From assembly GCF_011682175.1 (NCBI RefSeq), contig NZ_WHJG01000031.1:30629-94628 (forward strand): a stretch of DNA of 64,000 nucleotides, in the 5' to 3' direction. Source of the DNA: Massilia frigida (GTDB lineage Bacteria > Pseudomonadota > Gammaproteobacteria > Burkholderiales > Burkholderiaceae_D). Below are positions 25,530-34,185 of the stretch, in pieces; position 1 is the first letter of the stretch; each line of letters opens with the position of its first letter. The translations under genes were made by a program, and so were the position numbers. The notes under the pieces were generated by a model that was not told the origin of the DNA, ran no database searches, and worked only from the letters and a program-made list of their open reading frames with translations.

Positions 25530-27725
25530 TCAGAATGTCAGTTCCAGGATGGCCCGCAGCACCGTGTAGCTGGGGGACGTCACCGTCTTGGTTTGCCACA
25601 GAGTATCGCCAACGTAGCCCGTGCGCTTGACATCGTCTTCATGCAGAAGGTTCGATCCGCTCAGGCGCAGTTGCGTCTTGGGCTGGAGTTTCCACAGCAG
25701 ATAGCCTTCGAGCACGCGCTTGTTGGACTCGGCGGACGTCTCGAAGCGCGACAGGCGCACGCTGCCGTTGCGGATAAAGCCGAGCGTGGCGCCGGCCGAC
25801 ACGGGAACCGACTTGAAGGCGTAATCGGCGCCGACATTGACCGACAACGGCGCCTGGCTGCCGAGCCGGTTGTCCGGCCCCGGCACCGCGTCGACCGACG
25901 ACCAGGTGCGCGAGAGCGCGCCGCGCAGCTCCACCGCGGGCGCCCCGCCGGCCAGCTGCGGCAGCTTGAACCTGGTTTCGAGCGTGATGCCGCGCGCCAG
26001 CGCCTGCCCGCTGTTGGTGGGACGGGCTACCCAGCGCCCCTCCTCGCGCACGGTCCGGGTCAGGGTCACGTCATCGATCCGGCGCGCGAACAAGCCCAGG
26101 CTGACCAGGCCATCCTGGCTCAGGTAGTGTTCGTAGGCCAGGTCCAGTCCCAGCGCCCGTTCCGGCCGCAGGTAGGGGTTGCCGCTGGTGTCGGGCCGGG
26201 TCACCGTATTGATCACCGCCAGGGTGCGTCCGGCGATCAGGCTGTCGGCCTGGGGCATGCGCCAGGTACGCGCCAGCCCCAGGCGCAGCTGGTCGGACTT
26301 GGTATCGGGCAAGCGCCAGACTGTCTGCAATACCGGGCTCAGCATCGCCTTGGCGTAACCGGCTTCCCGCCCCAGGTTGTTGGCGCTGTGCAGCGACACC
26401 CGCTCCCAGCGCAAGCCGAGGTAAAGGGCCACGCGCGGCGCGATGTCCCATTCATCCTGGGCGTACAGGGCATGGCGCCGGCTATTGACCCGGAAATTGT
26501 TGCCGGTCTGGTCCAGCCGCGAGACGGCATCGATCAGGTCGCTGCGGTCGACCTGGTCGCGCTCATGCTGGACCTCGATACCGCTGACGAAGGCATGCTT
26601 GTCTGTGTAGGCGTTGCGCAGCTTGGCCGAGGCGCTCAGGCTGCGGTTGCGGTTATCGCGCGCGAGATCCTGGCGGTTCAGCACGCGGCCTTGTCCATCC
26701 ACAAAATCGACCGCGCTCGATCCGTCCGAGCGGACCAGGGTCGCGCCCGCTTTTACTTCCAGCTTGCTGGTGGCGCTCAAGGTGCTCAGCCAGCTCAGGT
26801 TGTTGCGCACCGTCAGCGAGGAACCTTTGCTGGTGTAGTCTTCGTTGGCCAGCGCCGTCGGCGGCCCCTGCAAAAAGGCGGTGCGCCCGTAGCCGGCGCT
26901 GTCGTAGACCAGGCCCGACACATAGCCTTGCCAGGTCAGCGCGTCCTCGCCGCCGAGCTTTTTGGTGACGCGCGGCGCGACGCTCCAGTTCCAGCCGCGG
27001 TCTTCGTTGTACTGCTCCAGCCGGCGCAGGATGGGGCCATCCTCGCCACCGCCCCCGGTGCGGGTCAGGAACGGTTCATCGGCGCTCATGCGCCGCGCCG
27101 ACGCCGTCACCAGCCATGCCAGCGATTCCTCCTGGTCGCCATAGGTGGCGGACAGCTGGGGCTTGCTGCGGTCGTTGTCGTGGAATACGCCGGCGCGCAA
27201 TTGCATCTGGCGTTTGCCGCTGCTGCGCTTGAGGATGATGTTGATGGTGCCGGCGATGGCCTGGGTTCCCATGTCGACCGTGGGCACGGTCATGATCTCG
27301 ATACGTTCGACCACATCGGGAGACAGATTGTCGAGCAAGAAATTCGGCGGGGCCGGGTCGCCATTGAGCAGGATCCGCACATGGCCGCTGCCCAGGCCGC
27401 GCATGCTCAATTCGCCGCCCTTGCGTCCGGGCACGCCGCTGACGACGATCCCGGGCTGGCGCCGCAGCACGTCGAGCACGCTGCCATCGCCATAGCGCAC
27501 CAGGTCGGCCGTGCCGAGGACCTGGCGGAAAGTGCTGGACTGGCGCCGCTCCTCGTTGCGGCTGGCGGCAATGTCCACCTGCGGCACGGGGCCGGGCGCG
27601 GCGCTGACAGGCGTGGCGGGGCCGGCAGGCGCAGCGGCGGCGGCGTGCGCCTGTGCCGCGCTGCACAGCACCATGGCCGCCAGCACGGGCGGGCGGAGGA
27701 ATGGAGAAAACATCATGATCGTCAT
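25530..27725 (-). CDS. TonB-dependent outer-membrane receptor
   Basis: 731 residues with a signal peptide (PVLAAMVLCSAAQAHA). The plug reads VDIAASRNEERRQSSTFRQV, LRRQPGIVVSGVPGRKGGEL, MRGLGSGHVRILLNGDPAP and VERIEIMTVPTVDMGTQAIAG, and the barrel ends in the usual aromatic residue (ILELTF). The phrase RILLNGDPAPPNF is typical of a receptor group with unknown ligand. It is convergent with the previous receptor (48 bp apart) and in an operon behind a small membrane protein. Confidence 0.9.
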   Translation of the reverse strand: MTIMMFSPFLRPPVLAAMVLCSAAQAHAAAAAPAGPATPVSAAPGPVPQVDIAASRNEERRQSSTFRQVLGTADLVRYGDGSVLDVLRRQPGIVVSGVPGRKGGELSMRGLGSGHVRILLNGDPAPPNFLLDNLSPDVVERIEIMTVPTVDMGTQAIAGTINIILKRSSGKRQMQLRAGVFHDNDRSKPQLSATYGDQEESLAWLVTASARRMSADEPFLTRTGGGGEDGPILRRLEQYNEDRGWNWSVAPRVTKKLGGEDALTWQGYVSGLVYDSAGYGRTAFLQGPPTALANEDYTSKGSSLTVRNNLSWLSTLSATSKLEVKAGATLVRSDGSSAVDFVDGQGRVLNRQDLARDNRNRSLSASAKLRNAYTDKHAFVSGIEVQHERDQVDRSDLIDAVSRLDQTGNNFRVNSRRHALYAQDEWDIAPRVALYLGLRWERVSLHSANNLGREAGYAKAMLSPVLQTVWRLPDTKSDQLRLGLARTWRMPQADSLIAGRTLAVINTVTRPDTSGNPYLRPERALGLDLAYEHYLSQDGLVSLGLFARRIDDVTLTRTVREEGRWVARPTNSGQALARGITLETRFKLPQLAGGAPAVELRGALSRTWSSVDAVPGPDNRLGSQAPLSVNVGADYAFKSVPVSAGATLGFIRNGSVRLSRFETSAESNKRVLEGYLLWKLQPKTQLRLSGSNLLHEDDVKRTGYVGDTLWQTKTVTSPSYTVLRAILELTF

Positions 27726-27747
27726 GGCAAGCCAGGTAAGAGATGTG

Positions 27748-28020
27748 TCAGCGCTGTCGCGTCAGATACTGATAAATAAAGGCGAACACGAAAAACACGA
27801 CGCCGATGGCCGCGCCGATCTGCGGCGCCAGGCTGGTGTCGAACAGGTCGCCGTGCTTGCGCGACATCGCGGCCACCAGCACCCCGGCCACATAGCCGCC
27901 TGCCGCGCTGAGCGCGCCGCCGAACACGGCCATCAGGGCCGGCAGCAGCGTCAGGCCGGCGAGCAGCACGCTGGTGGGCACGCGGCGCCGGGAAGGGGGG
28001 GGCTGGTCTTCATCTGTCAT
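27748..28020 (-). CDS. Small membrane protein of unknown function
   Basis: 90 residues with two or three hydrophobic segments (VLLAGLTLLPALMAVFGGAL, AAGGYVAGVLVAAM, IGAAIGVVFFVFAFIYQYL). It starts 22 bp before the receptor gene on the same strand and is likely co-transcribed. It may be an inner-membrane partner of that receptor, but no family is recognised. Confidence 0.6.
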   Translation of the reverse strand: MTDEDQPPPSRRRVPTSVLLAGLTLLPALMAVFGGALSAAGGYVAGVLVAAMSRKHGDLFDTSLAPQIGAAIGVVFFVFAFIYQYLTRQR

Positions 28021-28045
28021 GGGGCGGTCCTTGAAAATGCCGACA

Positions 28046-28171
28046 TCATACCGGCACCATGCTCGATGCCGCCAGCCTGGCGCAGCCGGTGACCAGGATC
28101 AAGCCCTTCTCCATGGCCAGCGCCATGCACGCGCGCAGCATCGCGCCGCTTCGGCGAATCGCCTTGTTCAC
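28046..28171 (-). CDS. Possible 41-residue small protein
   Basis: GTG 28171 with GGAG ten bases upstream opens a 41-codon frame ending at 28046, 25 bp before the small membrane protein. The product contains MEKGLILVTGCARL, which loosely resembles a lipobox, but the preceding segment holds charged residues. Only the ribosome site and operon position support it. Confidence 0.25.
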   Translation of the reverse strand: MNKAIRRSGAMLRACMALAMEKGLILVTGCARLAASSMVPV

Positions 28172-28261
28172 GCCATCTCCTATTGTGCGCGGGGGAGATT
28201 GCTATAATAATCGCCCGCGGTGCCCGACCCTGCCGCACTGTCAATTCATGGAAACTCCGGC

Positions 28262-29065
28262 ATGCATATTCAACGCCGCAATAACGTCAAGGTGTGCGGG
28301 CGCGGCCCGGTCACACTCGTCTTCGCCCACGGCTTCGGCTGCGACCAGTCCATGTGGCGCTTCCTCGTGCCCTCGTTCGAAGCGCACTACCGGATCGTGT
28401 TGTTCGACTCGGTCGGCAGCGGCGCATCCAACCCGGCCGCGTACGACCGCGTCAAGTACGACAGCCTGCATGGCTACGCCGACGACCTGATCGAGATCGT
28501 CACCGAGTTCGGTTCCGGCCCCGTGGTGTTCGTCGGCCATTCGGTCGCGGCCATGGTCGGCCTGCTGGCGACCATCAAGGCGCCCGCGCTGTTCGCCGCC
28601 CAGGTGATGGTCAGTCCATCGCCCTCGTACATCAACGATGGCGACTACATCGGCGGCTTTTCGCGCGAGGATATCGATGAACTGCTCCAGACCCTGCAAG
28701 ACAACTACCTCGGCTGGTCGAGCAATATGGCGCCGGTCATCATGGGCGCGCCCGACCAGCCCGAACTGGGCCAGGAACTGAGCAACAGCTTCTGCCGCAA
28801 CGACCCGGACATCGCCGCCCATTTCGCGCGCGTGACCTTCCTGTCCGACCACCGTGCCGATCTGCCGAAGTCGTCCACGCCGGCGCTGCTCCTCCAGTGC
28901 ACCGACGACGTGATCGCGCCCGTGGCCGTGGGCGACTACATGCACCGCATCCTGCCGTCGAGCGTGCTGGCGCTGATCGACAATATCGGGCATTGCCCCC
29001 ACATGAGCGCGCCCAGCGCCAGTACGGATGCGATCACGGCGTTCCTGGCCAGGGCGCTGGCCTGA
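28262..29065 (+). CDS. rsbQ: RsbQ-family alpha/beta hydrolase
   Basis: 267 residues from ATG 28262, very similar in pattern to Bacillus subtilis RsbQ: FAHGFGCDQSMW, VLFDSVGSGAS, the elbow FVGHSVAAMVG (Ser94), SPSPSYINDGDYIGGF, FLSDHRADLP, LQCTDDVIAP (Asp215/216) and GHCPHMSAP (His244). RsbQ proteins bind and hydrolyse a small hydrophobic ligand and signal through a PAS-containing partner. They are the bacterial relatives of the plant karrikin/strigolactone receptors KAI2 and D14. The next gene, 5 bp downstream, starts with a PAS domain, so the pair forms a signalling module. Confidence 0.9.
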   Translation: MHIQRRNNVKVCGRGPVTLVFAHGFGCDQSMWRFLVPSFEAHYRIVLFDSVGSGASNPAAYDRVKYDSLHGYADDLIEIVTEFGSGPVVFVGHSVAAMVGLLATIKAPALFAAQVMVSPSPSYINDGDYIGGFSREDIDELLQTLQDNYLGWSSNMAPVIMGAPDQPELGQELSNSFCRNDPDIAAHFARVTFLSDHRADLPKSSTPALLLQCTDDVIAPVAVGDYMHRILPSSVLALIDNIGHCPHMSAPSASTDAITAFLARALA

Positions 29066-29070
29066 CGCCC

Positions 29071-30645
29071 ATGCCCGGCCCCGCCCTCCCCGCGCCGGAG
29101 GACCTGTTTGCCCAGGCCGCGTGCGGCCTGATGCTGACCGATGTCGGCGGCAACATCTTGCGCGCGAACCAGACCCTGCTGGCGTGGCTGGGCTACAGCG
29201 AAGCCGAGATGACGGCCGGCATGCGCCTGCAAGACTTGCTCAGTGTTGGCGGCCGCGTGTTTCACCAGACTCACTGCGCGCCGCTGCTGCAATTGCAAGG
29301 CTCGGTCAGCGAGGTGCAGGTCGACCTGGTGCGCAAGGACCGCAGCCGGGTGCCGGCCCTGCTCAATATCGCCAGGAGCGGCGCGGGCGACGGCATGCTC
29401 GACCAGGTGGCGGTGTTCATCGCCAACGACCGCCGCGCGTACGAGCGCGAACTGCTGCGCGCACGCAGCGCCGCCGAAGCCGCGCTGGCGGCGCAGACGG
29501 GGGCCGAAACCATGCTGCGCCAGGCCAACGAACAATTGTCGCTGGCCGACCGCCGCAAGGATGAATTCCTGGCGACCCTGGCCCATGAGCTGAGAAACCC
29601 GCTGGCCCCGATGCGCAGCGGCGTCGATCTGCTCAAGATGAATATGCGGGACGACGCGCCGCACCGGCGCATCGTCGACATGTTCGACCGCCAGCTGCGC
29701 CAGATGTCGCACCTGGTCGACGACCTGATGGAAGTGGCGCGCATCAGCCAGGGCAAGCTGGTCTTGCGCACCGAGCCGGTCCGCCTGAACGACATCGTCC
29801 AGGCCGCCCTGGGCGACATGCATGCCCAGATCGCGGCTGCGGGCCATGCGCTCACCGTCAACTTGCCGGCGCAGCCGCTCAGCGCGCAGGGCGACCCGAC
29901 CAGGCTGACGCAGATGCTGGTCAACCTCTTGACCAACGCCTGCAAATACACGCCGGCGGGCGGGCGCATTGCGCTCGACATGCGCGACGATGCCGGCATG
30001 GCCGTCATAACCATCAGCGACAGCGGGATCGGCATTCCGCGCGAGGCGCTGGAGCGCGTGTTCGAGATGTTCTCGCAACTCGAACCGGCGCTGCAACGCG
30101 CGCACGGCGGCCTGGGGATCGGCCTGGCGCTGGTCAAGGGCCTGGCGCAGCTGCATGGCGGCAGCATCCGTGCCGACAGTGCGGGGCCCGGACAAGGCAG
30201 CACCTTCACGGTCCGCCTGCCGCTCGTGGCGCCGGCGCCGGCCACGCCGCACGCGCCCGTCGCAGCGCGGGCCGGCGCGCCGCTACCGGTGCTGGTGGTG
30301 GACGACAACCGCGATGCCGCGCAGATGCTCAAGGCCATGCTCGACCTGAGTGGCTATCCGACCAGCGTCGCCTTCTGCGGCGAAGACGCCACCCGCTATG
30401 TGCAGACGCATGCGCCGCAGGCATGCGTGATGGATATCGGCCTGCCCGACATCAACGGTTACGAGCTGGCGCGCCGGATCCGGGCGATGCCGCTGGCCAG
30501 GCAGCCCATCCTGATCGCCCTGACCGGCTGGGGGCAGCCAGCCGATATCGATGCCGCCCTGGCCGCCGGCTTCGATCACCATCTCGCCAAGCCGGTCGAG
30601 TTCGCGACCTTGCAGCAGTTGCTGGCCGAGGTGGCGCCGGGCTGA
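29071..30645 (+). CDS. PAS-domain hybrid histidine kinase partner of RsbQ
   Basis: 524 residues from ATG 29071. Order: one PAS domain (residues 8-125; CGLMLTDVGGNILRANQTLL, GYSEAEMTAGMRLQDLLSVG), a coiled-coil linker (126-160), HisKA with His172 in FLATLAHELRNPL, HATPase (DSGIGIP, GGLGIGLALVKGL) and a C-terminal receiver with Asp455 in CVMDIGLPDINGYE. No transmembrane segment, so cytosolic. It takes the place of the RsbP phosphatase found with RsbQ in Bacillus. The output of the receiver is unknown; no HPt gene is adjacent. Confidence 0.9.
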   Translation: MPGPALPAPEDLFAQAACGLMLTDVGGNILRANQTLLAWLGYSEAEMTAGMRLQDLLSVGGRVFHQTHCAPLLQLQGSVSEVQVDLVRKDRSRVPALLNIARSGAGDGMLDQVAVFIANDRRAYERELLRARSAAEAALAAQTGAETMLRQANEQLSLADRRKDEFLATLAHELRNPLAPMRSGVDLLKMNMRDDAPHRRIVDMFDRQLRQMSHLVDDLMEVARISQGKLVLRTEPVRLNDIVQAALGDMHAQIAAAGHALTVNLPAQPLSAQGDPTRLTQMLVNLLTNACKYTPAGGRIALDMRDDAGMAVITISDSGIGIPREALERVFEMFSQLEPALQRAHGGLGIGLALVKGLAQLHGGSIRADSAGPGQGSTFTVRLPLVAPAPATPHAPVAARAGAPLPVLVVDDNRDAAQMLKAMLDLSGYPTSVAFCGEDATRYVQTHAPQACVMDIGLPDINGYELARRIRAMPLARQPILIALTGWGQPADIDAALAAGFDHHLAKPVEFATLQQLLAEVAPG

Positions 30646-30648
30646 GCG

Positions 30649-31254
30649 TCACGCCGGCACCAGCCAGGCGGATACCGGAAGCGCAATCGCCGCGCCCAGG
30701 CCGATCCCGGCCAGCACATCGCTGGGATAGTGATGCGCCGCGATCAGGCGGCACAGCGCCAGCAGCGCCAGCGCGCCGGCCACGAGCGGCAGCGTGGCGG
30801 GCGCCGCATGGGCGATCGGCACCAGCGCGGTGGTCAGGGTCATGCAGTGCCCGCTCGGAAAGGAATACTTGTCCAGCACCTTGGTCAGCGATTGCAGCGC
30901 CGGGTCGCGGTCGAACGGGCGCAGGCGCGCCACGCGGTGCTTGAGCACACGGTAAAACAGGTGCGCGATCAGGGTCGACAACAGCGCCGCCTGCAACACC
31001 GCCAGCGGATCCCGGATCTGTGCAAGGAAAATGGCGCCGGCCAGCGGTGCATACACCCAGCCGTTACCTAGCAGATTGATGATGTTCGTTGTAAAGCGGA
31101 CGATGCGGTAGCGCGCAAGCGGCGCGATGCGTTGTACAATAATTAACTCCAGCCGCCCTGCCCGCAGCAGGGTGCAGCGCCAGCGGCTGGTGGGTGCCAG
31201 CACGATTGTTTCCGAAGTTTGCGATTGCTTGGGCCGACGAAAAGGAAGAGACAT
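30649..31254 (-). CDS. PAP2-family membrane phosphatase
   Basis: 201 residues if ATG 31254 is used. The three PAP2 motifs are present: KHRVARLRP, FPSGH and AHHYPSDV, between about five hydrophobic segments. It should dephosphorylate a lipid or prenyl phosphate at the membrane. The ATG shares bases with the start of the divergent gene (31253), which leaves no room for promoters. GTG 31203, with GGAA upstream, or a later start is therefore more likely. Confidence 0.8.
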   Translation of the reverse strand: MSLPFRRPKQSQTSETIVLAPTSRWRCTLLRAGRLELIIVQRIAPLARYRIVRFTTNIINLLGNGWVYAPLAGAIFLAQIRDPLAVLQAALLSTLIAHLFYRVLKHRVARLRPFDRDPALQSLTKVLDKYSFPSGHCMTLTTALVPIAHAAPATLPLVAGALALLALCRLIAAHHYPSDVLAGIGLGAAIALPVSAWLVPA

Positions 31255-32545
31255 GTTGACGCATCCTCACAAAGAAATGGAACTGCAAGACACCCCCGCC
31301 AAGGCCTGGTCCGACCCCACCGGCCGGGCCTACAGCCAGCGCTTCCACATCGCCCTGGACGGCAATGGCGCCAACGGCCTGGAAGGCATGGCCGGGGTCT
31401 GCCTGTTCCTGTTCGACCAGGTGTCGCAAGGCTACGCCTACAAGGTGCGCTACTACGACGGCATCGCCGCCGGCCACGCGGTGTCGGTCAACCCCTCCGG
31501 CACCATCGGTTTCCTGGGCAATGCCGGCCAGCACCTGCTGTTCTACGACGCCCACACGCTCGACGAAATCGGCCGCGTGTCGACCCTGCGCTATGAATGC
31601 CCGCCCTCCTCGCTGCAAGGATCGACCCATCTGGTCTGGATGTCGGACACGGATTTCATCACCGTGATCGGCGCCCACTTCTACCGCTTTTCCATCGATG
31701 CGCTGGAGCACGGCGAACGCCTGTGCGCGCACCAGCTCAAGCTGCCGCACGGCATGAAGCGCAGCGCATCGGGCCGCTACATCGTCTACGGCTCGATGGA
31801 CAGCCCGCACGACGGCCGCGATGGCGAGGCTTGCCACGTCGCCATCCTCGACCTGGAATCGATGGCGGTGCGCGTGGTCGATTTGCCGGCCACCTGCTGG
31901 CATGTGGCCGCGCATCCGGGCGAGGACCGGTTTTACGGTGTCTCGTTCCGCGTGCTGCCGCAGGATCATGTCGATTATCACGAGTGGGCCATGGCCTTTC
32001 GCAAGGAATATGCCTTTGAAATCGACGCCGCCAGCGGCCAGGTGCTGCGCCACTGGGCGGCCGGGCGCGAAATACCGGCGCACATCAATTCCGACGTCTG
32101 CCTGTCCGATCGCGAACTGATTTTCTGCAACGGCGGCAGCCAGAACGTGATCGCCATCGACCTGGCCACCTTCGCCAGCTACCGCCAGCTGGTCGACGAA
32201 CGCCCGGACGCCGCGGCGCAGCTGAACCGGCCGCGCGAGGTGGCGTCACAGGTCGCCGACGTTTTCACGCGTGGAAATTTCTTTTCGAATAGCCAGCACT
32301 TTCTCGGCGCGCTGCAAGTGTCCCGCAAGTCCTTGCTCGATTCCATTTATGGCTGCCAGTTGTCGGCCGGCCAGTCGCTGCTGTTCACGGCCAACCGCGG
32401 ACTGAACCACATCACGATCTACGACTACCCTAGCGGAACCTTGCGCCTGCGCGTTGAGATGCCCCCGCTGCAAACGTATTTTTCGTGGATGTCGGCGCTG
32501 GCCGATCCGCGCCTGGGCTTCCACCACGCCTGGCTGCTAGGGTGA
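31253..32545 (+). CDS. Beta-propeller-like cytosolic protein of unknown function
   Basis: 430 residues from ATG 31253, chosen for AGGAAGAG just upstream. There is no signal peptide. Repeated blade-like strands are seen (AVSVNPSGTIGFLGNAGQHLLFYDA, SASGRYIVYGSMDSP, HVAAHPGEDRFYGVS, LSDRELIFCNGGSQNVIAIDL, LLFTANRGLNHITIYD), as in seven-bladed propellers (each quoted piece is separate). No catalytic motif is identified. It converges on the SRPBCC gene with a 9-bp overlap of ends. Confidence 0.6.
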   Translation: MLTHPHKEMELQDTPAKAWSDPTGRAYSQRFHIALDGNGANGLEGMAGVCLFLFDQVSQGYAYKVRYYDGIAAGHAVSVNPSGTIGFLGNAGQHLLFYDAHTLDEIGRVSTLRYECPPSSLQGSTHLVWMSDTDFITVIGAHFYRFSIDALEHGERLCAHQLKLPHGMKRSASGRYIVYGSMDSPHDGRDGEACHVAILDLESMAVRVVDLPATCWHVAAHPGEDRFYGVSFRVLPQDHVDYHEWAMAFRKEYAFEIDAASGQVLRHWAAGREIPAHINSDVCLSDRELIFCNGGSQNVIAIDLATFASYRQLVDERPDAAAQLNRPREVASQVADVFTRGNFFSNSQHFLGALQVSRKSLLDSIYGCQLSAGQSLLFTANRGLNHITIYDYPSGTLRLRVEMPPLQTYFSWMSALADPRLGFHHAWLLG

Positions 32546-33106
32546 GGCCGGCGGCGCCAGCGCCTGGCCAGGCGCTGGCGAAGCGCTGAACTCGCCGGCG
32601 GCATTGATGGCCTTGGACAAATTGCGGGGGATCAGGGTCGACACGATATTCTCGACCAGGCTCAGGATCGCCGGCTCGAACGCGGCCGGCAGGCGGTTCA
32701 AAAATCCCGGTTTGAGCGTGAAACTGCCGTCGAAGGTCACGCGCGTGCCGCGTCCGGCCATGGCCGGCTCGTAGCGCGTGCTGCCCCGGCATTCGATGTG
32801 CTCGGGCAGCACCGATGGCGTGATGGCCCATTCGCAGACGTGGGCCGCGTCATCCCAGCGGGCGCGGTCGACCCAGGAAATCACGTCGCCGCCAAGCGCT
32901 CCGCGCAGCATCGCCGGAATGGTTCGCCTGGCTTGCCAGCGGTTGACCAGCAGCAGGCGGCCATCGCTGCCGGTGCTGCGTTCGAGCTGCACGATGGAAT
33001 CGAGATCGTCCAGCTGGACCGCCAGCTCGGCCAGGTGATCGCGCATCACCAGCCAGATCTGGTCGACCGGACGCTTGACCATGGTAAAGCTATGAAAAGG
33101 TGTCAT
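32537..33106 (-). CDS. SRPBCC (START-like) ligand-binding protein
   Basis: 189 residues from ATG 33106, which overlaps the stop of the SDR gene as ATGA. The protein reads as a helix-grip fold, with VKRPVDQIWLVMRD at the start, IVQLERSTGSDGRLLLVNRW and RYEPAMAGRGTRVTFDGSF strands, and a long C-terminal helix (AFEPAILSLVENIVSTLIPR). Such proteins bind lipids, sterols or polyketides. It is the last gene of the leftward desaturase/DUF362/SDR cluster. Confidence 0.75.
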   Translation of the reverse strand: MTPFHSFTMVKRPVDQIWLVMRDHLAELAVQLDDLDSIVQLERSTGSDGRLLLVNRWQARRTIPAMLRGALGGDVISWVDRARWDDAAHVCEWAITPSVLPEHIECRGSTRYEPAMAGRGTRVTFDGSFTLKPGFLNRLPAAFEPAILSLVENIVSTLIPRNLSKAINAAGEFSASPAPGQALAPPASP

Positions 33107-34173
33107 TGCAACTCCTGGGTGGATGGCAAGCCGGCGCGCGCACGGTGCACCTCGCCGGCCAGGGTCATCGAGGTGCGCACTTCGCGGCTGATGTGCGGGC
33201 TGGCCGCCAGCCAGGCGCAGGCCTCGGCCAGCGCGGCGCGGGCCGGCATGGGAGCGTAGCCGAGCTGCGCGATCTTGCCATGCTCGTACCAGTAATAGCG
33301 GCCGATCATGCGCGCCTGTTCGCGGCTGGTCAGCGCGGCGCGCCCTTGCAGGCGGGCGCGCACTTCCTCGTACGAGGCCGCCAGGTAGGCCGCCGTGTGG
33401 TTGACTTCCAGGCGCGGGCTGTCGACCCCGCACAGGCCGGCAATGGCGGCGTGGATCGCGTTCCATTCCTGGTTTTCGGAGCCAAGGATGTAGCTCTGGC
33501 CCGGTGTGCCGCGCGTGGCGATCAGCCAGTGGCCGTGCGCCACGTCGCGCACCGAGACGATATTGCAGCCGCCCGCATAGGTCAGGCGCAGCGGATCGTT
33601 GAGGTAGGCCACGATGACCCCGTTCGACGGCCCCAGCACGGTCGCGTGCGGGCCGACCGACATGGTCGGGCAAGCCAGCAGGATGTCGACCCCGCGTTCG
33701 CGCCCGAGGGCGAGGGCCAGCCGGTCCTGTTTGATTTTCGACTGGATGTAGGGCGGCTCGACAAAGCCGTCGTCCGGGCCACCATGCTCGTCGCGCGCCA
33801 GCGGCGCCGTCGACGCGCCGAACACGACGGACGACGAGGTGATCACCACGCGCCCCACGCCGGCCACGGCGGCCGCCGCGATCATATTGCTGGTGCCGCC
33901 CACGGCCGTACGATCGAGTTCGGCCGCGCTGATGCCGCTATAGGCGAAGCGCGCCGCCGCGTGAAAGACGACATCGCAGCCGGCGCACAGCGCCGCCAGG
34001 CTGGCGGGGGTAGCGAAAATATCGCCCTCGACGTGCTCCAGCGCCAGGCCGTGCAAGGCGCGCCGGTCGCTGCCGGCGCGCGTCATGGCGCGCACCTCGC
34101 ATCCGCGCAGCAGCAGCTCGCGGCACAGATTGGCGCCGATCAGGCCATTCGCTCCGCTCACCAGTGCGCGCAT
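33103..34173 (-). CDS. Extended SDR, NAD-dependent epimerase/dehydratase family
   Basis: 356 residues. The Rossmann motif GANGLIGANL lies at residues 7-16, followed by HVEGDIF, VVFHAAARFAYSG, the active-site serine stretch VVITSSSVVFG and YIQSKIKQD for Tyr-x-x-x-Lys. The insertion pattern resembles dihydroflavonol reductase/3-beta-hydroxysteroid dehydrogenase types. In this operon, beside lipid-binding SRPBCC domains and a desaturase, a hydrophobic alcohol or ketone is a likely substrate. Confidence 0.85.
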   Translation of the reverse strand: MRALVSGANGLIGANLCRELLLRGCEVRAMTRAGSDRRALHGLALEHVEGDIFATPASLAALCAGCDVVFHAAARFAYSGISAAELDRTAVGGTSNMIAAAAVAGVGRVVITSSSVVFGASTAPLARDEHGGPDDGFVEPPYIQSKIKQDRLALALGRERGVDILLACPTMSVGPHATVLGPSNGVIVAYLNDPLRLTYAGGCNIVSVRDVAHGHWLIATRGTPGQSYILGSENQEWNAIHAAIAGLCGVDSPRLEVNHTAAYLAASYEEVRARLQGRAALTSREQARMIGRYYWYEHGKIAQLGYAPMPARAALAEACAWLAASPHISREVRTSMTLAGEVHRARAGLPSTQELQ

Positions 34174-34185
34174 GGCGCCCTCCCC

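Noticed and set aside
25593..27779. Long frame antisense to the second TonB receptor
   Set aside because: No ribosome site or domain; the opposite strand encodes a complete receptor.
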